The notes under the pieces are model-generated. The model saw only the letters and a program-made list of their open reading frames with translations. It was not told the DNA's origin and searched no databases. Shown here piece after piece: positions 17,379 through 25,804 of a DNA stretch of 64,000 bases. The position numbers and the translations under genes were made by a program. The stretch is from the NCBI RefSeq assembly GCF_003259695.1, contig NZ_PZJH01000001.1, positions 186,001 to 250,000 of the forward strand, written 5' to 3'. This DNA comes from Macrococcus epidermidis. GTDB lineage: Bacteria; Bacillota; Bacilli; Staphylococcales; Staphylococcaceae. How positions within the stretch are numbered: the first letter of the stretch is position 1; each line of letters begins with the position of its first letter.

Positions 17379-18299
17379 ATGATTTATACAATAACATTAA
17401 ACCCATCGATTGATTATGTCATGTTTACACAAGATTTTGATTTAGGTGGTTTAAATCGTGCAACAAGGACCCATAAGTTCGCTGGAGGAAAAGGAATCAA
17501 CGTATCTCGTGTATTAAAAGCATTAGATCAACCATCCACTGCACTCGGGTATATCGGAGGATTCCCTGGCGCATTTATTAAGAATGAACTTGAATCTGCA
17601 TACATTCACACAGACTTCATTCTTGTTGAAGAGGATACACGCATTAACGTTAAGTTAAAAGGTGATACTGAAACAGAAATTAATGCTGCAGGGCCAGATG
17701 TCAATGCAACGAACCTTGAAGCATTACTGAATCAGATAAAAGTACTCACGACAGAAGACTATGTCATCATTGCAGGATCTGTACCAAAGTCGATGCCAGA
17801 TGATATTTATGCAACGATTGCTCAAATTTGTGCTGAGAAACACATTCCATTTGTCGTAGATGCAGAGAAATCATTGCTTACTCAAACTTTACCGTATCAT
17901 CCAGAGTTCGTAAAACCTAATAAAGTAGAGTTAGAAGAAATGTTTAATCTTACTATAAAGGATGATCATGATACGATTCAGGCAGCACGGTTATTGATGG
18001 AACAAGGTGCAAAACATGTTCTTGTATCTCTTGGTGGAGAAGGTGCCATACTTGTTACAGCTGATGCTTGTTATAAAGCTACAGTGCCTAACGGTAAGGT
18101 CATTAACACAGTAGGATCAGGAGACTCAACAGTGGCTGGGATGGTTGCTGGATTTGCACAAAATAAGTCAATAGAAGAAAGTTTCAGACAGGCAGTATCA
18201 TGCGGCACTGCAACTGCATTTACAGAAGATTTGGCAACAAGCGAGCAAATCGCTGCAATAATAAATAAAGTTACAATTACAAAAATTGAAGGAAAATAG
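17379..18299 (+). CDS. fruK: 1-phosphofructokinase FruK
   Basis: FruK phosphorylates fructose-1-phosphate to fructose-1,6-bisphosphate with ATP, feeding glycolysis. This 306-residue PfkB-family protein shows the N-terminal L-N-P-S-I-D-Y, the substrate motif G-G-K-G-I-N-V-S-R near residues 36-44, and the catalytic G-S-G-D-S-T-V-A-G near 248-256. It starts 10 nt after fruR with AAAGGAG and lies 10 nt before fruA. Confidence 0.94.
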   Translation: MIYTITLNPSIDYVMFTQDFDLGGLNRATRTHKFAGGKGINVSRVLKALDQPSTALGYIGGFPGAFIKNELESAYIHTDFILVEEDTRINVKLKGDTETEINAAGPDVNATNLEALLNQIKVLTTEDYVIIAGSVPKSMPDDIYATIAQICAEKHIPFVVDAEKSLLTQTLPYHPEFVKPNKVELEEMFNLTIKDDHDTIQAARLLMEQGAKHVLVSLGGEGAILVTADACYKATVPNGKVINTVGSGDSTVAGMVAGFAQNKSIEESFRQAVSCGTATAFTEDLATSEQIAAIINKVTITKIEGK

Positions 18300-18309
18300 G
18301 GGTGTAAAC

Positions 18310-20217
18310 ATGAGAATAACAGATTTATTAAAAGAATCTACGATTGCAATGGATCTTACAGCTACAACTAAAGATGGTGTTATCGATGAATTAGTTGAGA
18401 CACTTTATAATGCTGGTGTATTAAACGATAAACAAGCCTATAAAGAAGCAATACATGCACGTGAAGCTCAAAGTACAACAGGTGTCGGAGAAGGTGTAGC
18501 AATTCCCCATGCTAAGACGGATGCAGTGGCTAAACCTGCGATTGGTTTCGGTAAATCGATTGAAGGTGTTGATTATGAATCACTTGATGGACAACCCGCA
18601 ACATTATTCTTTATGATTGCAGCGCCAGCCGGTGGAGCACAAACACATTTAGATGCATTAGCTAAGTTATCAGGCATATTGATGAATGAAGAAGTACGCG
18701 CGCAATTATTACATGCAGCAACAGCAGAAGAAGTATTAGAAATTATTGAACAAAATGATGAAGTAGAAACAAAAGAAGAAGTAGTGTTAGCACCAACTGG
18801 CAATGCTACAAATGACAATTTAGTATTAGCAGTTACAGCATGTCCAACAGGAATTGCGCATACGTATATGGCAGCAGATGCACTTAAAAACCAGGCGAAG
18901 AAAATGGGCGTACCGATTAAAGTTGAGACGAATGGTTCTGGTGGGATTAAGAACCGTCTGACTGATGAAGAAATAGCACGTGCTAAAGGAATCATTGTAG
19001 CAGCAGACGTTAACGTTGAAACAAATCGTTTCCATGGTAAGAACGTTGTCATGGTACCTGTAGCAGATGGTATTAAACGACCTGAGGAGTTAATCAATAT
19101 GGCTCAGGATGACACACGTCCATTATTTGAAGCAAAAGGCGGACAAGCGAAATCTTCAGGCAGCAAAGAGAAAAAAGGATTCTATAAACACTTAATGTCA
19201 GGTGTATCAAATATGTTACCGTTTGTTGTAGCGGGTGGTATTTTAATGGCGATTGCTTTCATGTTTGGTATTACATCATTTGATCCTACTAAATCAGATT
19301 ATCATCCATTTGCTGAAGCGTTATGGACTGTTGGTAACAAATCAGCATTCGCATTAATGGTACCCATCTTAGCAGGTTTCATCGCTATGAGTATTGCGGA
19401 CCGTCCTGGTTTAGCGCCAGGTATGGTTGGTGGTATGTTAGCGGTAAGTGGTGGTTCAGGATTCTTAGGAGGTTTAATTGCAGGTTTCTTAGCAGGTTAT
19501 TTAGTTGAAGGTATTAAAAAATTATTAAGTGGTATGCCTCAATCATTAGATGGTTTAAAACCAACACTATTATTCCCGTTATTAGGGGTAGCAAGTACTG
19601 GGTTATTAATGTACTACGTTGTTAATCCACCAGCAAGCTGGTTAAATAAATTAATGGCAGATACATTAAACAGCATGAACGGCACAAACATTGTAATTCT
19701 AGGTTTAGTATTAGGTGGTATGATGGCCATCGATATGGGTGGTCCATTTAACAAAGCATCATACGCATTTGGATTTGCAGCAATTGAAGCAGGTAACTAT
19801 GCGCCGATTACTGCAGCTATGATTGGTGGTATGGTACCACCACTAGCTATCGCATTATCAATGATTATGTTCAAAAATAAATTTACAAAAACTCAAAAAG
19901 GTTCATTATTATCAAATATCGTTATGGGATTATCATTTATTACTGAAGGTGCAATTCCTTTCGCAGCAGCTGATCCTGCGCGTGTTATTCCATCAATGAT
20001 TGCTGGTAGTGCAACAGCAGGCGCACTCGCTATGGCATTTGGATGTCGTGTACCAGCACCACATGGTGGTATCTTCGTAGTTGGATTAGATAAAGGTCAT
20101 TGGCCAATGTTCTTATTAGCATTATTCATTGGTGTTGTTGTGTCAGCAGTGATTTATGGCTTGCTTAAAAAGAAACCAACAGAAGCGGAATTAGAAGAAG
20201 AAGTAGAATTAGCATAA
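18310..20217 (+). CDS. fruA: PTS fructose transporter, fused EIIABC (FruA)
   Basis: FruA imports fructose and phosphorylates it to fructose-1-phosphate using HPr-phosphate. The 635 residues are in the order EIIA (about 1-145, active His67 in A-I-P-H-A-K), EIIB (about 168-265, Cys178 in T-A-C-P-T-G-I-A-H-T) and a membrane EIIC (about 290-625). I place the start at ATG 18310 after AGGGGTG; the ATG at 18286 lies inside fruK. The operon ends here with a strong terminator. The length agrees with the 650-residue staphylococcal FruA. Confidence 0.95.
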   Translation: MRITDLLKESTIAMDLTATTKDGVIDELVETLYNAGVLNDKQAYKEAIHAREAQSTTGVGEGVAIPHAKTDAVAKPAIGFGKSIEGVDYESLDGQPATLFFMIAAPAGGAQTHLDALAKLSGILMNEEVRAQLLHAATAEEVLEIIEQNDEVETKEEVVLAPTGNATNDNLVLAVTACPTGIAHTYMAADALKNQAKKMGVPIKVETNGSGGIKNRLTDEEIARAKGIIVAADVNVETNRFHGKNVVMVPVADGIKRPEELINMAQDDTRPLFEAKGGQAKSSGSKEKKGFYKHLMSGVSNMLPFVVAGGILMAIAFMFGITSFDPTKSDYHPFAEALWTVGNKSAFALMVPILAGFIAMSIADRPGLAPGMVGGMLAVSGGSGFLGGLIAGFLAGYLVEGIKKLLSGMPQSLDGLKPTLLFPLLGVASTGLLMYYVVNPPASWLNKLMADTLNSMNGTNIVILGLVLGGMMAIDMGGPFNKASYAFGFAAIEAGNYAPITAAMIGGMVPPLAIALSMIMFKNKFTKTQKGSLLSNIVMGLSFITEGAIPFAAADPARVIPSMIAGSATAGALAMAFGCRVPAPHGGIFVVGLDKGHWPMFLLALFIGVVVSAVIYGLLKKKPTEAELEEEVELA

Positions 20218-20237
20218 TCCATAAAAGTATTTTAATC

Positions 20238-20278
20238 ATCAAAAGAACACTTGAATATAACTCAAGTGTTCTTTTGAT
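20238..20278 (+). terminator. Terminator of the fru operon
   Basis: A stem of about 17 bp, ATCAAAAGAACACTTGA with its complement from 20262, a 7-nt loop and a T-rich tail. Confidence 0.88.
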
Positions 20279-20311
20279 TTATAAAATTTTACGATATTTC
20301 CTGAGAAATAT

Positions 20312-20325
20312 TGAAAACGTTCACA
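20312..20325. promoter_or_regulatory. Catabolite-responsive element (CcpA cre)
   Basis: TGAAAACGTTCACA matches the cre consensus TGWAANCGNTNWCA at every position. It touches the expected -35 region of the promoter whose -10 is at 20347, so CcpA would repress the downstream hydrolase. Confidence 0.75.
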
Positions 20326-20346
20326 AAAAAATATATAGAACCGTGG

Positions 20347-20352
20347 TATAAT
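20347..20352 (+). promoter_or_regulatory. Extended -10 promoter of the alpha/beta hydrolase gene
   Basis: TGG-TATAAT is an extended -10 element 69 nt upstream of the likely start, with the cre site just upstream of it. Confidence 0.6.
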
Positions 20353-20420
20353 ATAATGATAATAGGGTATAATTTAATATTAATAATTAAAGCTACATAA
20401 TTAGAGAACGGATGATCAAT

Positions 20421-21194
20421 ATGTTATATCATAAAACGTATATAAAAGATGAAAATGCCCCTTGGATTACTTTTATCCATGGGGCTGGTGGGAGCTCTAC
20501 CATTTGGTTTAAACAAATCAGATATTTTCGTAAAGATTACAATATCTTACTTGTCGATTTAAGAGGACATGGTAAGTCGACAGAAGTTGTATGGAAGAAG
20601 ACAGATTCGTTTAAGACACTTGCTGCAGAGGTAATTGAAGTACTTGATGAATTAAATATTAAAAGTACGCATATCATTAGTTTGAGTTTAGGGACAATCG
20701 TTGCTCAGACGATTGCTGATGAATATCCGGATAGAGTACGTTCTCTTGTATTAGGTGGTGCGATTATCAGTCTGGATATTCGCACAAAGTTTTTGTTAAT
20801 GGTTGGTCGTATTTCAAAGAATTTTATTCCGTATATGTTATTATATAAACTTTTTGCTTATATTATTATGCCTCGTAAAGAGCATGAGGAATCTCGTCTT
20901 GCTTTTATCAATGAAGCTAAGAAAATGAGTCAGAAACAATTTGTGAAATGGTTCAGTTTAACGCGACTGATCAATCCATATTTAAGTCATTTACAAGTTT
21001 CAACAAAAAGGATTCCAACACTTTTTTTAATGGGTGACGAAGATTATTTATTTATTCCACCTGTACAAAAAGTAGTTGATAATTATTCCAACTTCGGTTT
21101 AGAAATTATTAAAGATTCTGGGCATGTTTGCAATATAGATCAGCCAGAAGCTTTTAATACATTAAGTCAAAAATTTATCGCTACATATTCGTAA
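20421..21194 (+). CDS. Alpha/beta hydrolase
   Basis: This 257-residue serine hydrolase shows an oxyanion loop H-G-A-G-G-S-S-T near the N-terminus, the nucleophile elbow S-L-S-L-G-T, an acidic residue in G-D-E-D-Y-L and the catalytic His in S-G-H-V-C-N. The substrate is not predictable. The start is either ATG 20421, after GGATGAT, or ATG 20412; neither has a strong Shine-Dalgarno. It is a single-gene unit between two terminators, with a perfect cre site upstream, so carbon-source control is likely. In S. aureus, from memory, nagA occupies the corresponding place between fruA and mpfA. Confidence 0.85.
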   Translation: MLYHKTYIKDENAPWITFIHGAGGSSTIWFKQIRYFRKDYNILLVDLRGHGKSTEVVWKKTDSFKTLAAEVIEVLDELNIKSTHIISLSLGTIVAQTIADEYPDRVRSLVLGGAIISLDIRTKFLLMVGRISKNFIPYMLLYKLFAYIIMPRKEHEESRLAFINEAKKMSQKQFVKWFSLTRLINPYLSHLQVSTKRIPTLFLMGDEDYLFIPPVQKVVDNYSNFGLEIIKDSGHVCNIDQPEAFNTLSQKFIATYS

Positions 21195-21201
21195 GGATTG
21201 T

Positions 21202-21233
21202 AATACTCCTTTCTCACACAAAGGAGTATTTTT
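21202..21233 (+). terminator. Terminator after the alpha/beta hydrolase
   Basis: An 11-bp stem AATACTCCTTT/AAAGGAGTATT, a 7-nt loop and a T run. Confidence 0.88.
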
Positions 21234-21245
21234 GTGTTAAAATAA

Positions 21246-21416
21246 CCCTAGTCTTTCAATTTTATCTCAGGAGGTGACTACCATTGGGAAGGCCATAAAT
21301 TTACATGATACTAACTTCATTCCATTTAATCTTTTAAAAAATATCAAACAAACATTTGTGACTTCAGTAGTCACTAAACAAAAACCGGAGGTGAATCCCT
21401 AGTCATAGGGAATTAA
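21246..21416 (+). promoter_or_regulatory. Structured leader of mpfA with two SD sequences and competing hairpins
   Basis: The leader holds two perfect Shine-Dalgarno sequences, GGAGGTGA at 21270-21277 and 21387-21394. A frame open between them ends at TAG 21400-21402. CCCTAGTC occurs at 21246 and again at 21397. A hairpin GTGACT/AGTCAC lies at 21358-21374, and its 3' arm can instead pair with GTGACTA at 21274-21280. A second hairpin, TCCCTA-GTCA-TAGGGA at 21396-21411, sits between the SD and the TTG start and shortens their effective distance to about 6-7 nt. No known Mg or Mn riboswitch consensus was recognised. Regulation is inferred. Confidence 0.5.
21283..21402 (+). CDS. Possible short leader ORF before mpfA (uncertain)
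   Basis: Behind the first GGAGGTGA the frame starting at ATT 21283 (or GTG 21274) is open for about 39-42 codons and stops within the hairpin before mpfA. A different frame gives TTG-GGA-AGG-CCA-TAA, a four-residue peptide at 21284-21298 with ideal 6-nt SD spacing. Neither has an ATG, so translation is uncertain. The peptide matches nothing I know. A leader peptide coupling to mpfA translation is a testable possibility. Confidence 0.25.
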   Translation: MGKAINLHDTNFIPFNLLKNIKQTFVTSVVTKQKPEVNP

Positions 21417-22763
21417 TTGGACATACATACCATATCAAGTTTATTATTATTTGCTTTATTAATATTGCTTACTGCTTTATTCGTTGGATCAGAATTTAGT
21501 TTAGTAAAGGTTCGAACGTCACGTATAGATCAACTTGTTAGTGAAGGGAATAGTGCTGCTAAAATTGTACAGCATATGGTCCATCATTTAGATTACTATT
21601 TATCTGCATGTCAATTAGGGATTACAGTAACAGCATTAGGTTTAGGTTGGATTGGAGAATCGACATTCGAATCTTTAATTCACCCGGTGCTTCATTTGTT
21701 ACACATCCCAACTGATATGAGTAAGCCGCTTACTGTATTTTTAAGTTTCTTTATCGTTACGTTTATACATGTCGTTATAGGTGAATTAGCTCCGAAGTCA
21801 TTAGCGATTCAATATGCAGAAAAGATGACTTTAGCATTTGCCAGACCTTTATATTTCTTCGGGATTATTATGAAACCATTAATTTATTCAATGAATGGTA
21901 CGGCACGTTTAATTTTAAGAATATTTGGTGTACAACCTGCTGACCATGAACAGGCGATGAGTGAAGAAGAGCTTAAAATTATTATGACGCAAAGTTATCA
22001 AAGCGGTGAAATTAATCATACTGAACTGGCATATATGCAAAATATCTTCAGCTTTGATGAACGTTTAGCAAAAGATATTATGGTACCACGTACACAAATG
22101 ATTACGTTAACACAACCATTTAATATTGATGAATTATTAGAAGTTATTAATGAACATCAATTTACACGTTATCCAATTTCAGAAGATGGTGATAAAGACC
22201 ATATTATCGGGTTTATTAACGTAAAAGAATTTTTAACGAAATATGCTTCAGGGGATCCTGTACGTATTAAAGATCATATTCATGACCTGCCATTGATTCA
22301 TGAAGTAACGCGTATTAGTGATGCACTGATTAAGATGCAACGCGAGCGTGTACATATCGCATTAGTTATTGATGAATATGGTGGAACAGCTGGTATTTTA
22401 ACGATGGAAGATATTTTAGAAGAAATCGTTGGTGAAATTCGAGATGAATTCGATGAAGATGAAGTTAATGATATTATCAAAACAGGTGATAACACATACC
22501 AGATAAATGGTCGTGTATTATTGGATGATATCGAAGAGAAATTTGGCATCGTTTTTGAAGATTCGGAAGATATAGATACCATTGGTGGGTGGATGCAAGC
22601 TCAAAATCCAGATATCGATAAAGATGATTATGTTGATACTAAATATGATAAATGGGTTGTATTGGATGCTGAAAACCACCAGATTAAATCTGTTGCATTG
22701 CACAAAGAATTTAATGCATCTCGTTCAGTAACAGAAGAAGATGAGGACGTTATAGATGAATAA
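21417..22763 (+). CDS. mpfA: CNNM/CorC family magnesium-protection membrane protein MpfA
   Basis: This 448-residue protein matches the staphylococcal gene beside fruA that protects against high magnesium, probably by Mg export. It has a DUF21 membrane domain with about four helices (residues 1-190), a pair of CBS domains (about 205-330, with D-I-M-V-P-R-T and D-E-Y-G-G-T-A-G-I) and a CorC/HlyC C-terminal domain. The start is TTG 21417, separated from its GGAGGTGA by 22 nt containing a hairpin. It overlaps the next small membrane protein gene by 8 nt. The exact transport direction is from work on S. aureus and B. subtilis homologues. Confidence 0.88.
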   Translation: MDIHTISSLLLFALLILLTALFVGSEFSLVKVRTSRIDQLVSEGNSAAKIVQHMVHHLDYYLSACQLGITVTALGLGWIGESTFESLIHPVLHLLHIPTDMSKPLTVFLSFFIVTFIHVVIGELAPKSLAIQYAEKMTLAFARPLYFFGIIMKPLIYSMNGTARLILRIFGVQPADHEQAMSEEELKIIMTQSYQSGEINHTELAYMQNIFSFDERLAKDIMVPRTQMITLTQPFNIDELLEVINEHQFTRYPISEDGDKDHIIGFINVKEFLTKYASGDPVRIKDHIHDLPLIHEVTRISDALIKMQRERVHIALVIDEYGGTAGILTMEDILEEIVGEIRDEFDEDEVNDIIKTGDNTYQINGRVLLDDIEEKFGIVFEDSEDIDTIGGWMQAQNPDIDKDDYVDTKYDKWVVLDAENHQIKSVALHKEFNASRSVTEEDEDVIDE

Positions 22764-23055
22764 TCAAACATTAAAAAGTGTATTTCGATTTTTTGGATTT
22801 TTAGAAGGTGGGTCACTGCTATTGTTAATGGGGATCGCAATGCCATTAAAATATATGGCTGGTAAACCTGAAGTAGTGACAGTAGTAGGATCAATTCATG
22901 GATTTTTATTTACGATCTATATTGTGACTTTAGTGTTGATGACGATAAAGGTGAAATGGGACTGGAAATGGCCCCTTGCAGGTTTCATCGTGGCGTTTAT
23001 ACCTTTTGGTACATTTATATATGATCACTATTTTGTACGTTCAAAATACTATTAA
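22756..23055 (+). CDS. DUF3817 small membrane protein
   Basis: This 99-residue protein has three hydrophobic helices and the DUF3817 pattern: an N-terminal F-R-F-F-G-F-L-E-G, a G-S-I-H-G-F-L-F segment near residue 46 and a terminal P-F-G-T-F-I-Y-D. The function is unknown. It is translationally coupled to mpfA by an 8-nt overlap, so a linked role in membrane ion handling is possible but unproven. Confidence 0.85.
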   Translation: MNNQTLKSVFRFFGFLEGGSLLLLMGIAMPLKYMAGKPEVVTVVGSIHGFLFTIYIVTLVLMTIKVKWDWKWPLAGFIVAFIPFGTFIYDHYFVRSKYY

Positions 23056-23059
23056 AGAT

Positions 23060-23086
23060 AAGAGCTGAGATGCTCTTTCTTTTTTT
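23060..23086 (+). terminator. Small terminator after the DUF3817 gene
   Basis: A 6-bp stem AAGAGC/GCTCTT with a 6-nt loop is followed by CTTTTTTT. The next gene's Shine-Dalgarno begins immediately after, so part of the transcription probably reads through. Confidence 0.65.
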
Positions 23087-23096
23087 GGAGGCATTT

Positions 23097-23810
23097 ATGA
23101 TGAGAATCAATAAATTTTTATCTGAAGCAGGGGTTTGTTCGAGACGTGGTGCGGATAAATGGATAGAAGCGGGACGCATTAAGATAAACGGTGTGAAAGC
23201 AGAACTTGGTAGCAAAGTTTCAGAAAGTGATGTTGTTGAAGTGGATAATAAAGTAGTGACTTTAAACACTGATAAAGGCTATGTCTATATTAAACTCAAT
23301 AAACCACGAGGTATTACATCTACAACAGAACGTCATATAAAAGGCAATATTGTGGATTTCGTTGGACACGCTGAACGTATATTTCATATTGGGCGTTTAG
23401 ATAAGGATAGTGAAGGTTTAATATTACTGACGAATGACGGAGATATTGTTAATGAAATTCTGCGTAAAGAAGGCAAACATGAGAAAGAATATATTGTGAC
23501 AGTAGATAAGCCGATAACAGCGGACTTTATCAAGCAAATGTCTGAAGGTGTTGAAATTTTAGATACAGTAACTTTACCTGCTGTCGTTACAAAAGTGAAT
23601 GCGAAGACCTTTAAAATTATACTCACGCAAGGACTTAACAGACAAATTCGACGTATGTGTGAAGCGTTAGGATATGAAGTAAAGCAGTTACGTCGACTAC
23701 GTGTGATGAATATACTAGTTGATGACTTGAAGTTAGGGCAGTGGAAAGATTTAACGGATAGTGAGAAAAATGAACTCTTTGATATGTTAGGATATACACC
23801 GAAGCGATAG
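23097..23810 (+). CDS. Pseudouridine synthase, RluB/RluF (RsuA) family
   Basis: This 237-residue enzyme isomerises a uridine in ribosomal RNA (23S more likely than 16S). It begins with an S4 RNA-binding domain (residues 1-60, R-I-N-K-F-L-S-E-A-G). The catalytic segment is G-R-L-D-K-D-S-E-G-L-I-L-L-T-N-D-G, where the Asp is the nucleophile, and the C-terminal motif is G-L-N-R-Q-I-R-R-M. Start ATG 23097 or the adjacent 23100 follows TTGGAGG. RluF is the nearest subfamily by my reading but the target base is not proven. Confidence 0.88.
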   Translation: MMRINKFLSEAGVCSRRGADKWIEAGRIKINGVKAELGSKVSESDVVEVDNKVVTLNTDKGYVYIKLNKPRGITSTTERHIKGNIVDFVGHAERIFHIGRLDKDSEGLILLTNDGDIVNEILRKEGKHEKEYIVTVDKPITADFIKQMSEGVEILDTVTLPAVVTKVNAKTFKIILTQGLNRQIRRMCEALGYEVKQLRRLRVMNILVDDLKLGQWKDLTDSEKNELFDMLGYTPKR

Positions 23811-23887
23811 GTAAGAGTGTTGTAGAAGAAGGCAGTTTAATACCATCTCATTCAATCAAATAATAAATAACATGAGTTTCATCACCT

Positions 23888-23920
23888 AAAAAAGCATCCC
23901 TCAACCAAGGGATGCTTTTT
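23888..23920. terminator. Bidirectional terminator
   Basis: A 13-bp stem AAAAAGCATCCCT/AGGGATGCTTTTT with a short loop lies between the convergent pseudouridine synthase and AIM24-family genes. Confidence 0.88.
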
Positions 23921-23940
23921 CAAATATTATAATTAATCAA

Positions 23941-24726
23941 TTAATCACTAAACATATCGAATAATCCACCGATACCGCTTTCGCCTGTTTGTTTACCTGT
24001 CACTGGTGCTGCAGCAAAGATTCTTGATGCAAATCTAGAGAATGGTAGAGATTGAATGTATACAGTGCCTGGACCTTGTAGCCTTGCTAAGAAGATACCT
24101 TCGCCACCAAACAATTTTGTTTTAAGTCCTGGCACGGTTTGAATATCATAATCAACATCTTTAGACATACCTACAAGACATCCTGTATCGACAAGTAATA
24201 CTTCACCGGGTTGTAAATTCTTACGCATGATTGCACCACCTGCATGAATAAACGCCATACCGTCACCTTGCAAACGTTGCATAATAAAACCTTCACCACC
24301 GAAGAAGCCTGCACCTAATCGTTTTTGGAACGCAATACCAACGCTTACACCTTGAGCTGCTGCTAAGAACGCATCTTTTTGACAAATAAATTCCCCATCA
24401 ACTTCAGATAAATCTATAGGAATGATTTTACCTGGATATGGCGCTGCAAAATATACATGTTCTTTGCCGTGTCCACGGTTCGTAAATGTTGTCATAAACA
24501 AACTTTCACCAGTTAACGTTCGTTTACCTGCTGCAAATAATTTATCCATAAATCCACTGCCACCTGATGAAGAACCATCACCAAAGATAGTTTGCATTTC
24601 AATCGATGGATTAATCATCATCATTGATCCAGCTTCTGAAACGACAGTTTCGTTCGGATCTAATTCGATTTCTACATATTGCATATCATCGCCGTAAATC
24701 TTGTAATCAATTTCGTGGTTATTCAC
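23941..24726 (-). CDS. AIM24 / TIGR00266 family protein
   Basis: This 261-residue protein consists of a repeated beta fold and contains the family motifs V-V-S-E-A-G-S-M-M-M near the N-terminus, G-G-G-A-I-M-R-K and G-E-G-I-F-L-A-R-L-Q-G-P-G near the C-terminus. The family is widespread, related to mitochondrial AIM24, and of unknown function. I place the start at GTG 24726, 8 nt after GGAGG; a TTG at 24741 overlaps that Shine-Dalgarno. It ends in a Gly-rich tail (G-E-S-G-I-G-G-L-F). Confidence 0.87.
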   Translation of the reverse strand: MNNHEIDYKIYGDDMQYVEIELDPNETVVSEAGSMMMINPSIEMQTIFGDGSSSGGSGFMDKLFAAGKRTLTGESLFMTTFTNRGHGKEHVYFAAPYPGKIIPIDLSEVDGEFICQKDAFLAAAQGVSVGIAFQKRLGAGFFGGEGFIMQRLQGDGMAFIHAGGAIMRKNLQPGEVLLVDTGCLVGMSKDVDYDIQTVPGLKTKLFGGEGIFLARLQGPGTVYIQSLPFSRFASRIFAAAPVTGKQTGESGIGGLFDMFSD

Positions 24727-24853
24727 AATAGTCGCCTCCAATATATTATTTCACTTTCATTATACAAAACAATTGATTTCTTCGCTTATATAAACACATA
24801 ACTTTTGAATAAATAATATGTTAGTCGTACTATTAAGTAAAGGAGTGAATCAT

Positions 24854-25690
24854 ATGACAAAGACAGTGACATTAAACAATGGTATTGAAATGCCAATGTT
24901 AGGGCTAGGTGTATACAAAATAACGGATGAAGAGATGCAGGATGCAGTTGACGCTGCAATCAAAGCAGGGTACCGAGCATTTGATACAGCACACTTTTAT
25001 TTTAATGAAGCGTCTCTTGGTAAAGCATTGAAAAATAGTGGTGTACCGCGTGAATCTTTATTTGTGACAACGAAACTCTGGAATGATGATCAAGGCTATG
25101 AGAATACTAAGCAAGCGTTCAATGATTCTTTAGAGAAGTTAGGACTTGATTATATCGATTTATATTTAATACATTGGCCATGTCCGGATAATGATCTATT
25201 TATCGAAAGTTATCAGGCGATGGAAGCGTTATACGCTGAAGGTAAGATAAAATCTTTAGGGGTTGCGAACTTTAAACAACATCACCTGGAAAAATTACTA
25301 GCAGTAGCTAAAGTTAAACCTGTAGTCAATCAAATCGAATATCATCCGATATTTAATCAGAAAGATTTACAAGCGTATTGTGAGGCGCAGGATATTTTAG
25401 TGACAGCATGGAGTCCGTTAATGCGAGGTGGCGATATGTTTAATAACGAAGTGTTACAAAGTATCGCAGAGCAATATAACAAAACTGTGCCTCAAATTAT
25501 TTTACGCTGGCATATTGATAGTGGTCGTATCGTTATTCCTAAATCCAGCAATCCTGAAAGAATAGCAGAGAATTATGATATTTTTGATTTCGAATTAAAT
25601 GAAGCGGATATACAAGCAATTGATACACTAAACAAGAATGAAAGACAGTTTAAAGATCCTGATGTAGTGAATATGGGAGATTTGAAATAA
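24854..25690 (+). CDS. Aldo/keto reductase (2,5-diketogluconate reductase-like)
   Basis: This 278-residue enzyme reduces carbonyl compounds with NADPH. It shows the AKR catalytic tetrad: Asp and Tyr in F-D-T-A-H-F-Y-F-N-E near residue 46-51, Lys in T-T-K-L-W and His in L-I-H-W-P. Also present are V-N-Q-I-E-Y-H-P and the cofactor motif I-P-K-S-S-N-P-E-R. Start ATG 24854 has AAAGGAGTG. It is not closely similar to the reductase at 15570, so the two are distinct AKR subfamilies. Confidence 0.9.
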   Translation: MTKTVTLNNGIEMPMLGLGVYKITDEEMQDAVDAAIKAGYRAFDTAHFYFNEASLGKALKNSGVPRESLFVTTKLWNDDQGYENTKQAFNDSLEKLGLDYIDLYLIHWPCPDNDLFIESYQAMEALYAEGKIKSLGVANFKQHHLEKLLAVAKVKPVVNQIEYHPIFNQKDLQAYCEAQDILVTAWSPLMRGGDMFNNEVLQSIAEQYNKTVPQIILRWHIDSGRIVIPKSSNPERIAENYDIFDFELNEADIQAIDTLNKNERQFKDPDVVNMGDLK

Positions 25691-25715
25691 TTGCTAATGT
25701 TTATTCATATTTTTC

Positions 25716-25764
25716 ATACCTCTTTAATATCGTCATTAAATTGATATATTTAAAGAGGTATTTT
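25716..25764 (+). terminator. Terminator after the aldo/keto reductase
   Basis: A 12-bp stem ATACCTCTTTAA/TTAAAGAGGTAT with a long 22-nt loop is followed by TTTTAT. Confidence 0.7.
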
Positions 25765-25804
25765 ATATACACCTTTTAGTACAATAGGTGTTGAGGTGAT
25801 AATG

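Noticed and set aside
18573-19097. A 174-codon open frame on the minus strand within fruA
   Set aside because: It lies wholly inside the clearly coding fruA, has no recognisable domain and its composition follows from the complementary strand.
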